Below are positions 35,315 through 45,024 of a DNA stretch of 64,000 nt, one piece after another. The first letter of the stretch is position 1. Every line of letters starts with the position of its first letter. The position numbers were made by a program, and so were the translations under genes. The DNA lies in the NCBI GenBank assembly GCA_024213275.1, contig JANAVG010000002.1, positions 372,001-436,000 of the forward strand, written 5' to 3'. Below the pieces are notes generated by a model. It made no database searches. It was not told the origin of the DNA and worked only from the letters and a program-made list of their open reading frames with translations. The stretch is from Rossellomorea sp. BNER (GTDB lineage: Bacteria; Bacillota; Bacilli; Bacillales; Bacillaceae_B).

Positions 35315-36183
35315 ATGATGCTAAAAGGTACAGGTTTAGTATTGGAAGGTGGAGGAATGAGGGGAGTCTATACAGCTGGTGCTTTAGAATATTTTTTAGA
35401 AAATGATGTCGAATTCCCATATGTCATAGGTGTTTCAGCAGGAGCATGTATTGCCGCATCCTATCTTTCTAAACAAAAAGGTAGAAATAAAAAGGTTAAT
35501 ATAGGCTTTGCTAAGGATCCACGGTATCTATCATGGAGAAATTATTGGCGGAATCGAGAATTATTCGGAATGGATTATGTCTTTGATGAAATACCAAATC
35601 GTATTGTCCCATTTGATTACGAGACCTTCCATAATGGTGAAAGTGAATTTGTGATTGGTACAACGGATTGCAAAACGGGTAAAGCTGTTTATTTTACCCG
35701 CAAAGATTACGAGCAAGACGTATTAACACCTATCAGAGCTTCTAGTTCTTTACCATTTGTAGCACCGGTTGTTGAATTTCAATCCCGACATTTACTAGAT
35801 GGTGGAATTAGTGATCCCATCCCAATACAAAAAGCAATGGAAGATGGATTTAAGAAAAATGTCGTAATATTAACCCGGAACATGGAATATAGAAAAAAAC
35901 CATCCAAGTTCTTTTCTTTACTAAGAAGAAAATATTCAGACTATCCAGCTTTAGTAAATACAATGATGAACCGATTTACTCAATATAATCAAACTCTTGA
36001 GTTCCTAGAAGAGGAAGAAAAGAAAGGAAACGTTTTGATCATTAGACCAAATCAGCCATTAAAAGTCAGTAGAATTGAAAAAACCCCAGAAAGCTAGAAG
36101 CATTATATCAACAAGGATATCAAGATAGTAAAGAACAGTTTAAAACGCTTCTTCAGTTTGCAAAAGGGAAAGAAGTAATTTAA
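35315..36183 (+). pseudogene. Patatin-like phospholipase, 3' end frameshifted
   Basis: The open frame 35315-36097 (260 aa) holds the whole catalytic part: LEGGGMRGVYTAGALEYF oxyanion loop, nucleophile GVSAGA (S about 42) and LLDGGISDPIP (catalytic Asp). It stops in ...EKTPES. One base earlier in frame the DNA continues as LEALYQQGYQDSKEQF...GKEVI to a TAA at 36181-36183, the expected C-terminal helix of this family. A single missing base near the A-rich tract at 36078-36093 explains it. The enzyme may still work, or this is a sequencing slip. Confidence 0.75.
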
Positions 36184-36203
36184 TAGATTATATTCGTTAA
36201 AAC

Positions 36204-36318
36204 GGAGCATCCCATAAGGGGGTCGGAACCACTCTTATTGCCCATATATAGAAGATGTCCCCGAGGCTTTCTTCTATATATGGGAGTTGTGGTTCCTGAC
36301 ACATTGGTTTTGGGACAT
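36204..36318. repeat. MITE-like palindromic repeat, copy A
   Basis: Ends are roughly inverted (GCATCCCATAA and TTTTGGGACATT). A perfect 13-bp inner stem (36241-36253 with 36272-36284) encloses GATGTCC..GAGGCTTTC. The sequence matches the element at 55120-55243 across CCCATAAGGGGTC, GAGGCTTTCTTCTATA and AGTTGTGGTTCCTGACAC, while the stems differ. Confidence 0.8.
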
Positions 36319-36416
36319 TAAATAATCCACTCTTTTAGAAAAGGTACCTAATGAGTACTAGTATCTCGATTTGAATCATATTTATATAATAACGGAATTA
36401 AAGGGGCTGTACATTC

Positions 36417-37106
36417 ATGAATTTATATAGACTGTATTCCTCTATTGCTAGCGGAAAATTATATATTGGGATCGGGATGCAATTATTAGGAGTCATGACC
36501 TTTATAGTATGGGGGAGTCAATGGGGTGTAATTTCCTTAATCTTCATCATTTTAGGGATTGCTTATATCGTCTTGTACTTTCTATTCGAAAAAGAAAAAC
36601 ATAGAGTTGGAGGTATTTGTAATCCTTGTGAGGACTCTTCAAAAAACTTCTTGATTCTAGTAAAAACAAATAAAAATTCATTGCACTTACTAGAATCAAA
36701 TGGAAATAAAAATATGTCATTTGTCCATGCTCAGAACCGTAGAGTAACCTTAGAGAGTGACTACTTTGAGACCATTTTTTTGATAAAGGAAAATGATCTT
36801 GTCTTTAATTGTCATTGGGGAACCTTTTCTGAAGTGTTTACGATTGAAAAAAGAAGAAGAGAATGGAAGTGGAGGTCAAAGGGACAATCCATTACTACTC
36901 TAATTAAAAATCGGAATAGCTGGGAGTTACGTTATGGTGATAAGAAAGTTTTGACCTACCGAAAAGGATGGTTACCCACTTCATTTCAAGATAAGTTTGA
37001 TCCTTCTAGCGGTTTGATTCAAATAGACTCAAACGAAATTATTAAAAATGAACCTTGGCTTTGGATACTGTTTCTTTCCGTTTTGAACGAGTATTATCTT
37101 TTATAA
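36417..37106 (+). CDS. Hypothetical membrane protein (229 aa)
   Basis: ATG after AAAGGGGCTG. Two closely spaced hydrophobic helices (about 18-60) are followed by a soluble domain of about 165 residues rich in beta-forming and aromatic residues (NCHWGTFSEVFTIEKRRREW). No catalytic motif. I do not recognise the family. Confidence 0.65.
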   Translation: MNLYRLYSSIASGKLYIGIGMQLLGVMTFIVWGSQWGVISLIFIILGIAYIVLYFLFEKEKHRVGGICNPCEDSSKNFLILVKTNKNSLHLLESNGNKNMSFVHAQNRRVTLESDYFETIFLIKENDLVFNCHWGTFSEVFTIEKRRREWKWRSKGQSITTLIKNRNSWELRYGDKKVLTYRKGWLPTSFQDKFDPSSGLIQIDSNEIIKNEPWLWILFLSVLNEYYLL

Positions 37107-37173
37107 AAATATCCGATTATTTCATCTCCTTTAGGGAAAATAATAAGAGAGTCATTAAAAAGGAGATGTCAAT

Positions 37174-37494
37174 ATGAACGCAGATTATAAGGAATGCATT
37201 CAAGCTTGTTTTGCCTGTTTAGAGGCATGTAACGTCTGTTTTCATGCCAGTTTAAAAGAAGACGAAAAAATGGCGAAATGCATAGAACTAGACCGGGAGT
37301 GTGCAGAAATTTGTAGCTATGCTGTCTGTGCTATGCAAAGGAGTAGTATCTTTGCAAAACAAATATGTGCATTGTGCGCAGAAATCTGTGATGCATGCGG
37401 AACTGAATGTAAATCACATGATCATCAGCACTGTCAGGATTGTGCAGAGGCTTGCTTTAGATGTGCAGAAGAATGTAGGAAAATGGCGGCTTAG
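37174..37494 (+). CDS. yhjQ: Cysteine-rich four-helix protein (DUF326, YhjQ-like)
   Basis: A 106-residue protein; ATG after AAAAGGAGATG. About 18 cysteines in CXXXC and CXXC spacing (CIQACFACLEACNVC, CAEICDACGTEC, CAEACFRCAEEC) line the helices as in copper-storage Csp-type and ferredoxin-like DUF326 proteins. No signal peptide, so cytosolic. Copper binding is likely by analogy. It stands alone; no CsoR or copper pump is nearby. Confidence 0.82.
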   Translation: MNADYKECIQACFACLEACNVCFHASLKEDEKMAKCIELDRECAEICSYAVCAMQRSSIFAKQICALCAEICDACGTECKSHDHQHCQDCAEACFRCAEECRKMAA

Positions 37495-37753
37495 TACCGG
37501 AAAGCTCTTCTCGATTGGGAAGGGTTTTTTGAGTCGAATGATGAAAAAGGATTGGCTTGCTACATTATATAAAAAGTTTAACCTTTAACCAATTATTGAT
37601 ATAAAGGATTTGTCTCTGATCGAGAGACCAAATTTTCCTGCAAAACTTTATATTTTAATATGTAAATGGAGAATTTTAAAAAAATAAATAAAAAATCAGA
37701 GCAAAATAGTGAAATGTGTAAGAAAACTATGATAATATAATATAAATCGAATA

Positions 37754-37903
37754 GGATATCCTTCGGGGCAAGGTGAAATTCCTTACCGGCGGTGATGAGA
37801 TGAACGATATCTCTCAGTCCGTGACCCGGCATTCGAATGAGTGACGGTGGATTTGGTGAAACTCCAAAGCCGACAGTGATAGTCTGGATGGGAGAAGGAA
37901 AAG
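37754..37903 (+). ncRNA. FMN riboswitch (RFN element)
   Basis: All conserved blocks of the RFN element occur in order: TTCGGGGCAAGGTGAAATTC, ACCGGCGGTGAT, AGTCCGTGACCCG, GGTGGATTTGGTGAAA, CCGACAGTGATAGTCTGGAT, GGGAGAAGG. A TATAAT (37736-37741) lies just upstream. With FMN bound it should favour the terminator at 37958 and shut off the rib operon. Confidence 0.97.
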
Positions 37904-37957
37904 GACGCGTTTGAAAATAGTCATTTTCGGACGCTTATTAAATCATGCCTGAATCTC

Positions 37958-37989
37958 CCTGAGTTGTGTTTGTAACTCAGGATTTTTTT
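37958..37989 (+). terminator. Riboswitch-controlled terminator of the rib operon
   Basis: CCTGAGTT (37958-37965) pairs with AACTCAGG (37974-37981), followed by seven T residues, 20 bp before ribD. Confidence 0.9.
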
Positions 37990-38009
37990 ATGGAAAGGAG
38001 GAATACATC

Positions 38010-39104
38010 TTGGATCAATTAGAATACATGAAGCTTGCGATTTCCCTTGCTCGATCCACTCAAGGACAAACATCTCCTAATCCTGTTGTTGGTGCTGTTG
38101 TTGTTAACAATGGAGAAATTGTAGGGATGGGTGCTCACTTACGAGCTGGAGAAGCACATGCAGAAGTAAATGCGATCAATCAAGCTGGGAATCGAGCAAA
38201 GGGTTCGGATATATATGTTACCCTTGAGCCCTGTTCACATTATGGAAAAACTCCACCGTGTGCTGATCTCATCATTGAAAAAGGGTTAAACAGAGTATTC
38301 ATCGCAAGTACCGATCCAAACCCTTTGGTTGCTGGGAAAGGCATTGAAAAGCTTAAAAAGGCAGGAATTGAAGTCGAAACGGGAATATGTGAAAAGGAAG
38401 CACTGCAATTAAATGAACACTTTTTTCACTATATCCAAACAGGGACTCCATTCGTTACTTTAAAAGCCGCTGTAACCCTTGATGGTAAGGCTGCATCTTA
38501 TACAGGTGACAGCAAATGGATTACTTCATCACAATCTCGATTAGATGTACACAACGACCGTCATAGGCATGATGCGATTCTCGTTGGCATTAATACTGTA
38601 TTACAGGATAACCCTCTACTTACAACCCGATTGCCCCAGGGTGGAAAAAATCCCATTCGAATTATTTTAGATACACATCTAAAGATTCCAATTGAAAGTC
38701 AAGTGATAACAGATTCTTCAGCAAAAACAATCATTATTTGTGGATCTCAATTTAAGCTGAATCAAAAACAAAAGCTAGAATCATTAGGAATTGAAGTATT
38801 ACCACTAACTTCATCAACGATTTCGATTATTGAGGTTTTAAAGCTTTTAGGAGAACGAAAAGTAACTTCCCTTTACGTGGAGGGTGGTTCAAGTATCCAT
38901 TCATCCTTTTTGAAGGAAAATGCCTTTCAAAAGTTGATTATGTATATGGCCCCTAAGCTTGTTGGTGGAAAAAACGCTTATTCATCGTTTAGTGGGGATG
39001 GCTTTTCGACGATTGCTGAAGCAACATCATTGGAATTTCAAAGCGTTGATAAAATCGGTTCAGATCTTAAAATTGTGGCGACACCTAAACATGAAGGTGG
39101 GTGA
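38010..39104 (+). CDS. ribD: Bifunctional riboflavin deaminase/reductase
   Basis: A 364-residue enzyme of the second and third steps of riboflavin synthesis. TTG start after AAAGGAGGA. N-terminal deaminase: HAEVNAI (H50, E52) and PCSHYGKTPPC (C75, C84) bind zinc. The C-terminal half (about 146-364) is the NADPH reductase with TLDGKAA and LYVEGGSSIHSSFL. First gene after the FMN riboswitch; it overlaps the upstream signals of ribE. Confidence 0.96.
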   Translation: MDQLEYMKLAISLARSTQGQTSPNPVVGAVVVNNGEIVGMGAHLRAGEAHAEVNAINQAGNRAKGSDIYVTLEPCSHYGKTPPCADLIIEKGLNRVFIASTDPNPLVAGKGIEKLKKAGIEVETGICEKEALQLNEHFFHYIQTGTPFVTLKAAVTLDGKAASYTGDSKWITSSQSRLDVHNDRHRHDAILVGINTVLQDNPLLTTRLPQGGKNPIRIILDTHLKIPIESQVITDSSAKTIIICGSQFKLNQKQKLESLGIEVLPLTSSTISIIEVLKLLGERKVTSLYVEGGSSIHSSFLKENAFQKLIMYMAPKLVGGKNAYSSFSGDGFSTIAEATSLEFQSVDKIGSDLKIVATPKHEGG

Positions 39105-39109
39105 ACAAC

Positions 39110-39751
39110 ATGTTTACTGGAATTATTGAAGAAATTGGAACGATTAAAAATATGAGGCAATCATCTACATCTATGCAGCTTTCCATAGCAGCTAGTAAGG
39201 TGTTAGATGATGTCAAAATAGGTGACAGTATCTCTGTAAATGGAACTTGCTTAACGGTTACGAGTTATACTCAACATCAATTTGAGGTAGATGTCATGCC
39301 GGAAACCTTTCAGCATACATCACTGAAACAGTTATCAGTTGGTACTTCTGTTAATCTTGAAAGAGCTATGGCTGCGAATGGCCGATTTGGAGGTCATTTT
39401 GTCACAGGACATATAGATGGTATGGGCACGATCGTTTCAATGAAAACAGTCGAAAATGCTGTGTATATTAAAATCCAATTACCCGACAGCATGTCGAAAT
39501 TTTTTATCGAAAAAGGTTCAGTAGCTGTGGATGGAACCTCACTAACTGTTTTTGGAGTAGAAGGAAATATGATTACGGTTTCACTTATTCCTCAAACGAG
39601 ATTTGATACAATACTAGGTCACAAAAAAATAGGTGATCTTGTAAATATTGAATGTGACATGATGGCAAAATATTTATATCAATTTTCGAAAGAGAAGGAA
39701 ACAACCTCTTCGATCAGCACAGACTACTTAAGAGAAAATGGATTTCTATAA
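39110..39751 (+). CDS. ribE: Riboflavin synthase (alpha subunit)
   Basis: A 213-residue enzyme that dismutates two lumazines to riboflavin. ATG at 39110 gives the standard [10 protein letters not shown] start; GTG at 39101 is less likely. Two lumazine-binding halves are seen: [10 protein letters not shown] and the internal repeat [12 protein letters not shown]. The start is 5 bp after ribD ends. Confidence 0.95.
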   Translation: MFTGIIEEIGTIKNMRQSSTSMQLSIAASKVLDDVKIGDSISVNGTCLTVTSYTQHQFEVDVMPETFQHTSLKQLSVGTSVNLERAMAANGRFGGHFVTGHIDGMGTIVSMKTVENAVYIKIQLPDSMSKFFIEKGSVAVDGTSLTVFGVEGNMITVSLIPQTRFDTILGHKKIGDLVNIECDMMAKYLYQFSKEKETTSSISTDYLRENGFL

Positions 39752-39771
39752 GGAAGAGGAGGAGACGAAGT

Positions 39772-40965
39772 ATGTTCAATCGTATCGAAGAAGCATTAGA
39801 AGATTTGAAAGCCGGGAAAGTTGTCATTGTAGTTGATGATGAAGATCGCGAAAACGAAGGAGATTTCATTTCACTTGCTGAAAAGGCGACTCCAGAAATC
39901 ATTAACTTTATGGCAAAGGAAGGTAGAGGGTTAATCTGTACTCCCATCACTCCAGAAAAGGCAGAAGCACTTGAACTCTATCCAATGACAGATAAAAATA
40001 CAGACTCTCACGGTACAGCATTTACAGTTAGTGTCGATCATCGGACAACAACAACGGGTATTAGCGCTTTCGAACGATCTACAACGGTACTAGAATTACT
40101 TAAGGATTCAGCACAGCCTCGAGACTTTAAAAGACCAGGACATGTTTTTCCTCTAGTAGCAAAGTCAGGTGGTGTTCTTAAACGAGCAGGACATACAGAA
40201 GCTGCGATCGATTTAGCGAGATTGTGTGGAGCGGAGCCTGCTGGCGTCATTTGTGAAATCATGAATGAGGATGGAACAATGGCAAGGGTTCCTGAACTCG
40301 TTAACATGGCTGAAAAATTCGATTTAAAATTGATTACGATTCAGGATTTAATAGCTTACAGAAGAAAGCAGGAACAACTTATTCAAAAAGAAGTAGAAAT
40401 CAATTTACCTACTGAATTTGGAAATTTTAAAGCTGTTGCCTATACAGAAGTACTAACTGGTCAAGAGCATGTTGCCTTGGTCAAGGGGGAAATTGACCCG
40501 AATGACTCTACACTCGTTCGTGTTCACTCTGAATGTTTAACAGGAGATGTATTCGGTTCATTCCGCTGTGATTGTGGTCCGCAACTTGATGCTGCCCTAT
40601 CTCAGATTGAACAAGAAGGTAGAGGGGTACTGCTTTATATGCGCCAAGAAGGCAGAGGGATTGGATTAGTCAATAAAATGAAAGCTTATAAATTACAAGA
40701 AGAAGGTCTTGATACAGTAGAAGCCAATCATAAGCTAGGGTTCGCTGATGATCTAAGGGATTATGGAATTGGTGCTCAAATTTTAAAAGATCTTGGAATT
40801 ACGAAAATGAGATTACTGACAAATAACCCAAGGAAAATTGCTGGGGTGAATGGATATGGATTAGAAGTTGTTGAAAGAGTAGCCATTCAAATGCCAATGA
40901 AAGCAGAAAATGAACAGTATTTAAGAACGAAGCATTCGAAACTAGGACATTTACTCAAATTTTAG
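39772..40965 (+). CDS. ribBA: DHBP synthase / GTP cyclohydrolase II fusion
   Basis: A 397-residue fusion providing both precursors of lumazine. The N-terminal half (1-200) has [13 protein letters not shown] and [11 protein letters not shown] of DHBP synthase. The C-terminal half has [13 protein letters not shown] and RCDCG (zinc cysteines) and [12 protein letters not shown] of GTP cyclohydrolase II. Strong ribosome site GGAAGAGGAGGAG. Confidence 0.96.
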   Translation: MFNRIEEALEDLKAGKVVIVVDDEDRENEGDFISLAEKATPEIINFMAKEGRGLICTPITPEKAEALELYPMTDKNTDSHGTAFTVSVDHRTTTTGISAFERSTTVLELLKDSAQPRDFKRPGHVFPLVAKSGGVLKRAGHTEAAIDLARLCGAEPAGVICEIMNEDGTMARVPELVNMAEKFDLKLITIQDLIAYRRKQEQLIQKEVEINLPTEFGNFKAVAYTEVLTGQEHVALVKGEIDPNDSTLVRVHSECLTGDVFGSFRCDCGPQLDAALSQIEQEGRGVLLYMRQEGRGIGLVNKMKAYKLQEEGLDTVEANHKLGFADDLRDYGIGAQILKDLGITKMRLLTNNPRKIAGVNGYGLEVVERVAIQMPMKAENEQYLRTKHSKLGHLLKF

Positions 40966-40976
40966 GAGGAACCAAA

Positions 40977-41447
40977 ATGAAAACAATTTATGAGGGAAAT
41001 TTAGTAGGAACCGGATTAAAAGTTGCGATTGTTGTATCTAGATTTAATGAATTTATCACAAGTAAATTATTAGGTGGAGCAGAAGATGCCCTTATTAGGC
41101 ATGGAGTAGACGAAAAAGATATAACGGTGACATGGGTTCCAGGCGCATTTGAAATACCAATGGTTGCTAAAAGACTTGCGGCATCGAAGAAATACGATGC
41201 CGTCATTACACTAGGAACTGTCATTCGTGGTGCAACGGCTCATTTTGAGTATGTAAGTGGAGAAGTAGCTAAAGGAGTAGCAAATGTAGGACTTCAAGAA
41301 GATGTACCTGTCATTTTCGGAGTACTAACAACCGATACAATCGAGCAAGCAATAGAAAGAGCGGGAACAAAAGCTGGAAACAAAGGCTGGGACGCAGCCA
41401 CAGGTGCTATTGAAATGGCCAACCTAATGCGTCAAATATCTCAATAA
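40977..41447 (+). CDS. ribH: 6,7-dimethyl-8-ribityllumazine synthase
   Basis: A 156-residue subunit of the icosahedral lumazine synthase; ATG after AGGAGGAACC, 11 bp after ribBA. Signatures: VVSRFNEFI (substrate loop), [21 protein letters not shown] with the catalytic His, and [12 protein letters not shown]. Final gene of the rib operon. Confidence 0.96.
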   Translation: MKTIYEGNLVGTGLKVAIVVSRFNEFITSKLLGGAEDALIRHGVDEKDITVTWVPGAFEIPMVAKRLAASKKYDAVITLGTVIRGATAHFEYVSGEVAKGVANVGLQEDVPVIFGVLTTDTIEQAIERAGTKAGNKGWDAATGAIEMANLMRQISQ

Positions 41448-41454
41448 ACTCAGA

Positions 41455-41482
41455 AAATGGCTCTTACAGGGCCATTTTTTTG
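41455..41482 (+). terminator. rib operon terminator
   Basis: AAATGGC (41455-41461) pairs with GCCATTT (41471-41477), followed by a T-run. Confidence 0.8.
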
Positions 41483-41593
41483 TGGAATATACTAGGGGAA
41501 CTCAAATACTATGAATTGATAAAAACCGAGTCGCGTATGCACCAGCACAAATTTTTGTTATGAATTTTACTTTTCAAAATTGTATTGTTCTGC

Positions 41594-41714
41594 TAAAATA
41601 TAGTTTTGTGGCTGGGCCCTTTTGGGGCATTCAGCGGGTAGGGAGAGGGCTATGTTCGTAAGGACAGATATAAATGAAAAAAACAGGAGGAATCTTTCGA
41701 TTAAACGAGCATAA
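41594..41714 (+). promoter_or_regulatory. Promoter and structured leader of the NCS2 permease gene, with overlapping short ORF
   Basis: A TAAAAT -10 (41594-41599) precedes a GC-rich hairpin (GCTGGGCCC-TTTT-GGGGC...CAGC, about 41612-41636). Then GGTAGGGAGAGG precedes an ATG at 41652 that opens a 20-codon frame ending at 41714, overlapping the permease start in another frame. The permease ATG at 41674 itself has only AAGGA nearby, so the short frame could affect its translation. Confidence 0.4.
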
Positions 41715-42963
41715 TACAACAATTAAACAGGAGGTCATGGCAGGTGCAATTGGTTATTTTACCATTGTCTATATTATTGCAGTCAATGCGATGATCCTTT
41801 CTGAAGCAGGTATTCCTTTTGAAGGTGCAGTAATGGCGACGATTCTAGCATCCTTTGTCGGTTCATTATTAATGGCTTTTTGGGCGAACGCTCCAATTTT
41901 ATTAGTGCCTGGAATGGGAATAAACGCGATGTTCACGTACACCATTGTTCAAACAATGGGCTTTACATGGCAGGAAGCGTTAGCCGTTGTATTTGTATCT
42001 GGTTTATTGTTTATGGTTATCGCCTTTACAAAGTTATCGAAGATTTTATCAGAGTCTATTCCAAAAACACTTAAAGAAGCGATTACAGTTGGTCTTGGAA
42101 TGTTCTTACTTCTTATTGGACTTGAAAAAGGTGGATTAGTTGAAAGGGGATCAAATGCAATCATTGCACTTGGTGACATTAGTGATATTAAAGTCATTGC
42201 AACGATCATTACATTTCTAATCACTATTTTTCTATTTATGAGAAATGTGAAAGGGCAGTTTCTGTGGAGCATTATTATTGGAACATTACTCGGGGTATTG
42301 TTAGGTATCGATCCAAAAGATACGGGAGCAAGCTTTAACTTATCAGATTATGCAGGAGTTTTTGCTGGAGTATCGTTTGATAAGCTATTGTACTTACCGT
42401 TTTGGATTGCTGCATTTTCAGTTACCATGGTTCTTGTATTTGAAAATATTGGGCTTATTCACGGTCATTTAGATATGATTGATCAACCTCAAAAATATCC
42501 CAAGTCCTTTCAGGCTAATGCGGTTTCTGCGATGACATCGGGTATTTTTGGAACAAGTCCGACAGTATCCACAGTTGAAAGTGCTGCAGCCATGACAGCA
42601 GGAGGAAGAACAGGGTTAACTACCTTAACAACAGGTGTTTTATTTTTAGCATCCATTTGGTTTATTCCTTATTTGAAATGGATTCCTGATCATGCTATTG
42701 CTCCAATCTTGATGATTATTGGTGGACTTATGATTCAGAATGTGAAAAATATGGATTTAAGAGACCTTTCAGAGGCCTTTCCCGCCATTTTTATCATTGC
42801 GATGATCCCATTCACCTATAGTATAGCTGATGGGATTGCAATTGGATTTATTCTTTACCCAATTTTAAAAATTGCAAGCGGAAAAGCAAAAGATGTAACG
42901 GTCCCAATTTATATCATAGCATTCTTATTTTTAATAAATTTTGTTGTTCATTCTATTCATTAG
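41674..42963 (+). CDS. NCS2 family purine-type permease (AzgA/PbuG group)
   Basis: A 429-residue membrane protein with about 12-14 helices. LNEHNTTIKQEVMAGAIGYFT at the start (abbreviated NTTIKQEVMAG), PILLVPGMGINAMFTYTIV and GTSPTVSTVESAAAMTAGGR are AzgA-subfamily signatures for uptake of hypoxanthine, guanine or adenine. No purine riboswitch was recognised in the leader, unlike several Bacillus purine permeases. Followed by a terminator overlapping the stop. Confidence 0.87.
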   Translation: MKKTGGIFRLNEHNTTIKQEVMAGAIGYFTIVYIIAVNAMILSEAGIPFEGAVMATILASFVGSLLMAFWANAPILLVPGMGINAMFTYTIVQTMGFTWQEALAVVFVSGLLFMVIAFTKLSKILSESIPKTLKEAITVGLGMFLLLIGLEKGGLVERGSNAIIALGDISDIKVIATIITFLITIFLFMRNVKGQFLWSIIIGTLLGVLLGIDPKDTGASFNLSDYAGVFAGVSFDKLLYLPFWIAAFSVTMVLVFENIGLIHGHLDMIDQPQKYPKSFQANAVSAMTSGIFGTSPTVSTVESAAAMTAGGRTGLTTLTTGVLFLASIWFIPYLKWIPDHAIAPILMIIGGLMIQNVKNMDLRDLSEAFPAIFIIAMIPFTYSIADGIAIGFILYPILKIASGKAKDVTVPIYIIAFLFLINFVVHSIH

Positions 42964-42995
42964 ACAAAAGAGACCCAGCTGAGGTCTCTTTTGTC
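42963..42995 (+). terminator. NCS2 permease terminator
   Basis: A perfect 13-bp stem GACAAAAGAGACC / GGTCTCTTTTGTC with 7-nt loop; the stem begins in the stop codon. Confidence 0.75.
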
Positions 42996-43254
42996 TATAT
43001 AATTAGTGATATATGAATTTTAATACTCTTTAAAGTACAAAACAAATAGACTTTATCTATGATTGTTGCTAACCTGGTACTTGTTACATAATATTCCGAC
43101 AAATCCTTGATGATTTCATTTTGTCTAGAATTAATGAAACACGCTGATTATGTAAAAGTAGATATCTTAAATATTTCCAAAAGCCAGTTTATGTTTGGAT
43201 AGTCGATTACGGAATGAATGGGTTGAGAGCTCTTAAGATATTTCTTTTATTCTT

Positions 43255-43539
43255 TTAATAGTCACCTGGGTCTAAAAACCGCCTTTGAGGCTTTATATAT
43301 CGTTTCAACTCAACTGCAACTAGCCTTCTTAAATGGTTGGATTTAATTTTTTGGGCAATATCTTGGGGTGAAGGGAAAATACCTATCCGATTAAGCTTGA
43401 CCCGAATGGTATCATATAAGAGGATTTTGTTGGCCTCTGAGAGTATAACGGAATTAACAGTAACAGTCTTTGATTGTAGTTCATCTTCTAATAGAATTAC
43501 TTTTATAACTTGAAACCGAAATTTATAAGACTCCTGCAT
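43255..43539 (-). CDS. Hypothetical protein (94 aa)
   Basis: ATG with AGTGGTG upstream on the minus strand. A soluble protein with an early beta-rich part (YKFRFQVIKVILLEDE) and a basic C-terminus (VAVELKRYIKPQRRF). No recognised domain. It is isolated between two long spacers. Confidence 0.45.
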   Translation of the reverse strand: MQESYKFRFQVIKVILLEDELQSKTVTVNSVILSEANKILLYDTIRVKLNRIGIFPSPQDIAQKIKSNHLRRLVAVELKRYIKPQRRFLDPGDY

Positions 43540-43886
43540 TTGAACACCACTTTTTTTGTTTAGTAAAAATAAATTTAACGGGTTAAGTCTTCTTAGGAAA
43601 TAATCACCTAATGAATAAGGGTTAGGTTAAATTCGATCGTTTTTTTGAATATTCACTACTTATTCAACCTGAATTTAAATCATTCTTCCTTGATTAGTTG
43701 GTTTATTATATTAAAATAAATAATAATAATTGTAAAGGGCACAACTTTGGTAATTATATATAATAGTTGAAGATAAGGCTTGATTGTGGCAAGCTAAAAA
43801 TGAAATGAATATAGAATAATAGAAACACGAAGGGTTTTTACGCTGAAGCGAAATAATTCTTTAAAATGTCCGTAGGGGGATTCACG
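43540..43886. other. Spacer between the hypothetical gene and dapF
   Basis: No gene or known RNA element seen. AT-rich; no strong promoter hexamers with right spacing could be fixed. Confidence 0.25.
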
Positions 43887-44882
43887 ATGCAAATAACATT
43901 AACGAAATGTCATGGTTCGGGAAATGACTTTTTACTTATTGATGAAATAAGTAACAACTATTTCTTCACCGAAGAAGATCGACAAAACTTAAGCATTGCA
44001 CTTTGTGACCGCCAATCAGAAATAGGTGCGGATGGAATCCTTTTTGTTCTGAAGAGTGAGAAATGCGATGCTAAGATGCGTGTCTTTAACTCTGATGGTT
44101 CAGAGGCATCTATGTGCGGAAATGGTTTACGTTGTGTGGGAAGATATGTTTGCGAATTATTAAGTAAAGAGGAAATCTTAGTCGAAACAATGAAAGCAGA
44201 TCTTACGGTGACAAGTACCAGCCCGATTTTTGCTGAAATTCCAACCTATAATGTTCAAATCTCGCCTGTTTTATTTAATTTGGAGAATTTACCAATGAAT
44301 ATTGATAAAAACATACTAATTAATGAAAAGGTTCCAGAAGTATCAGATCGCTTATTTTTTTCAGCCGTTGCTGTCCCTAACCCTCATTTAATTAGTGTCG
44401 TTGGGGTTGAGCAGATTGTTTCTAATGAGCAAAAGTGTATATCGGAAACAGTGAATGGTCCGAATAATCTTTTTCCTGATGGAGTGAATGTAAGTTTTGT
44501 CCATCCTATTGATAAAGGAACTATTTATGTAAGAACGTTTGAACGTGGTGTCGGTTTTACAAATGCTTGTGGAACCGCAATGTCAGCTTCAAGCCTTATC
44601 ACCTGTCTGCTTGATCTGAATGAATTTGAGAGCGAAATTGAAGTTTATAATAATGGAGGAAAGGTACACTGTGTTGTTCATAAAGAAGGAGAAAATCACT
44701 TTCAGATTGACCTGATTGGAAACGCCACATATCTTTACAAAAGTGATTTAGAAATAGACGTGAAAAAACCGGAGGATTTTCTTATTGTAAACAAAACGCA
44801 ATACCAAGAAGAATTACAGTATGAAGAGCTTCAACAACATGCTAAAGAAATGGTTGAGGACAAAATATTTTTATCGAGATGA
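43887..44882 (+). CDS. dapF: Diaminopimelate epimerase
   Basis: A 331-residue epimerase; ATG at 43887 after GTAGGGGGA. Both active-site cysteines are present: C77 in SMCGNGLRC and C228 in NACGTAMSAS; ER at 219-220 completes the substrate site. Usual DapF is about 280 residues; this has a charged C-terminal tail of about 40 residues (from about 290). It makes meso-diaminopimelate for peptidoglycan and lysine. It stands apart from other lysine genes. Confidence 0.92.
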   Translation: MQITLTKCHGSGNDFLLIDEISNNYFFTEEDRQNLSIALCDRQSEIGADGILFVLKSEKCDAKMRVFNSDGSEASMCGNGLRCVGRYVCELLSKEEILVETMKADLTVTSTSPIFAEIPTYNVQISPVLFNLENLPMNIDKNILINEKVPEVSDRLFFSAVAVPNPHLISVVGVEQIVSNEQKCISETVNGPNNLFPDGVNVSFVHPIDKGTIYVRTFERGVGFTNACGTAMSASSLITCLLDLNEFESEIEVYNNGGKVHCVVHKEGENHFQIDLIGNATYLYKSDLEIDVKKPEDFLIVNKTQYQEELQYEELQQHAKEMVEDKIFLSR

Positions 44883-44916
44883 TTGATTTTAGATGGACCA
44901 AGTATCCCGAATTACA

Positions 44917-44964
44917 GCAAAGCCTTCAAAGTAGGGAAAAGCCCCTTGCTTCTAAGGCTTTGCT
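44917..44964. terminator. Convergent hairpin between dapF and ligD
   Basis: AGCAAAGCCTT (44917-44927) pairs perfectly with AAGGCTTTGCT (44954-44964) around a 26-nt loop. Confidence 0.6.
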
Positions 44965-45024
44965 TATTTATAGGGGAACTGTTGTCAAGAACTGCTAAGC
45001 CTAGGGTATATAGCTTCCAACTAA

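Noticed and set aside
37301..37588. 95-codon frame inside and after yhjQ
   Set aside because: It is the shifted frame of the cysteine-rich gene and has no start signal.
41600..41673. Purine riboswitch before the NCS2 permease
   Set aside because: None of the conserved junction and loop bases of the purine aptamer were found.
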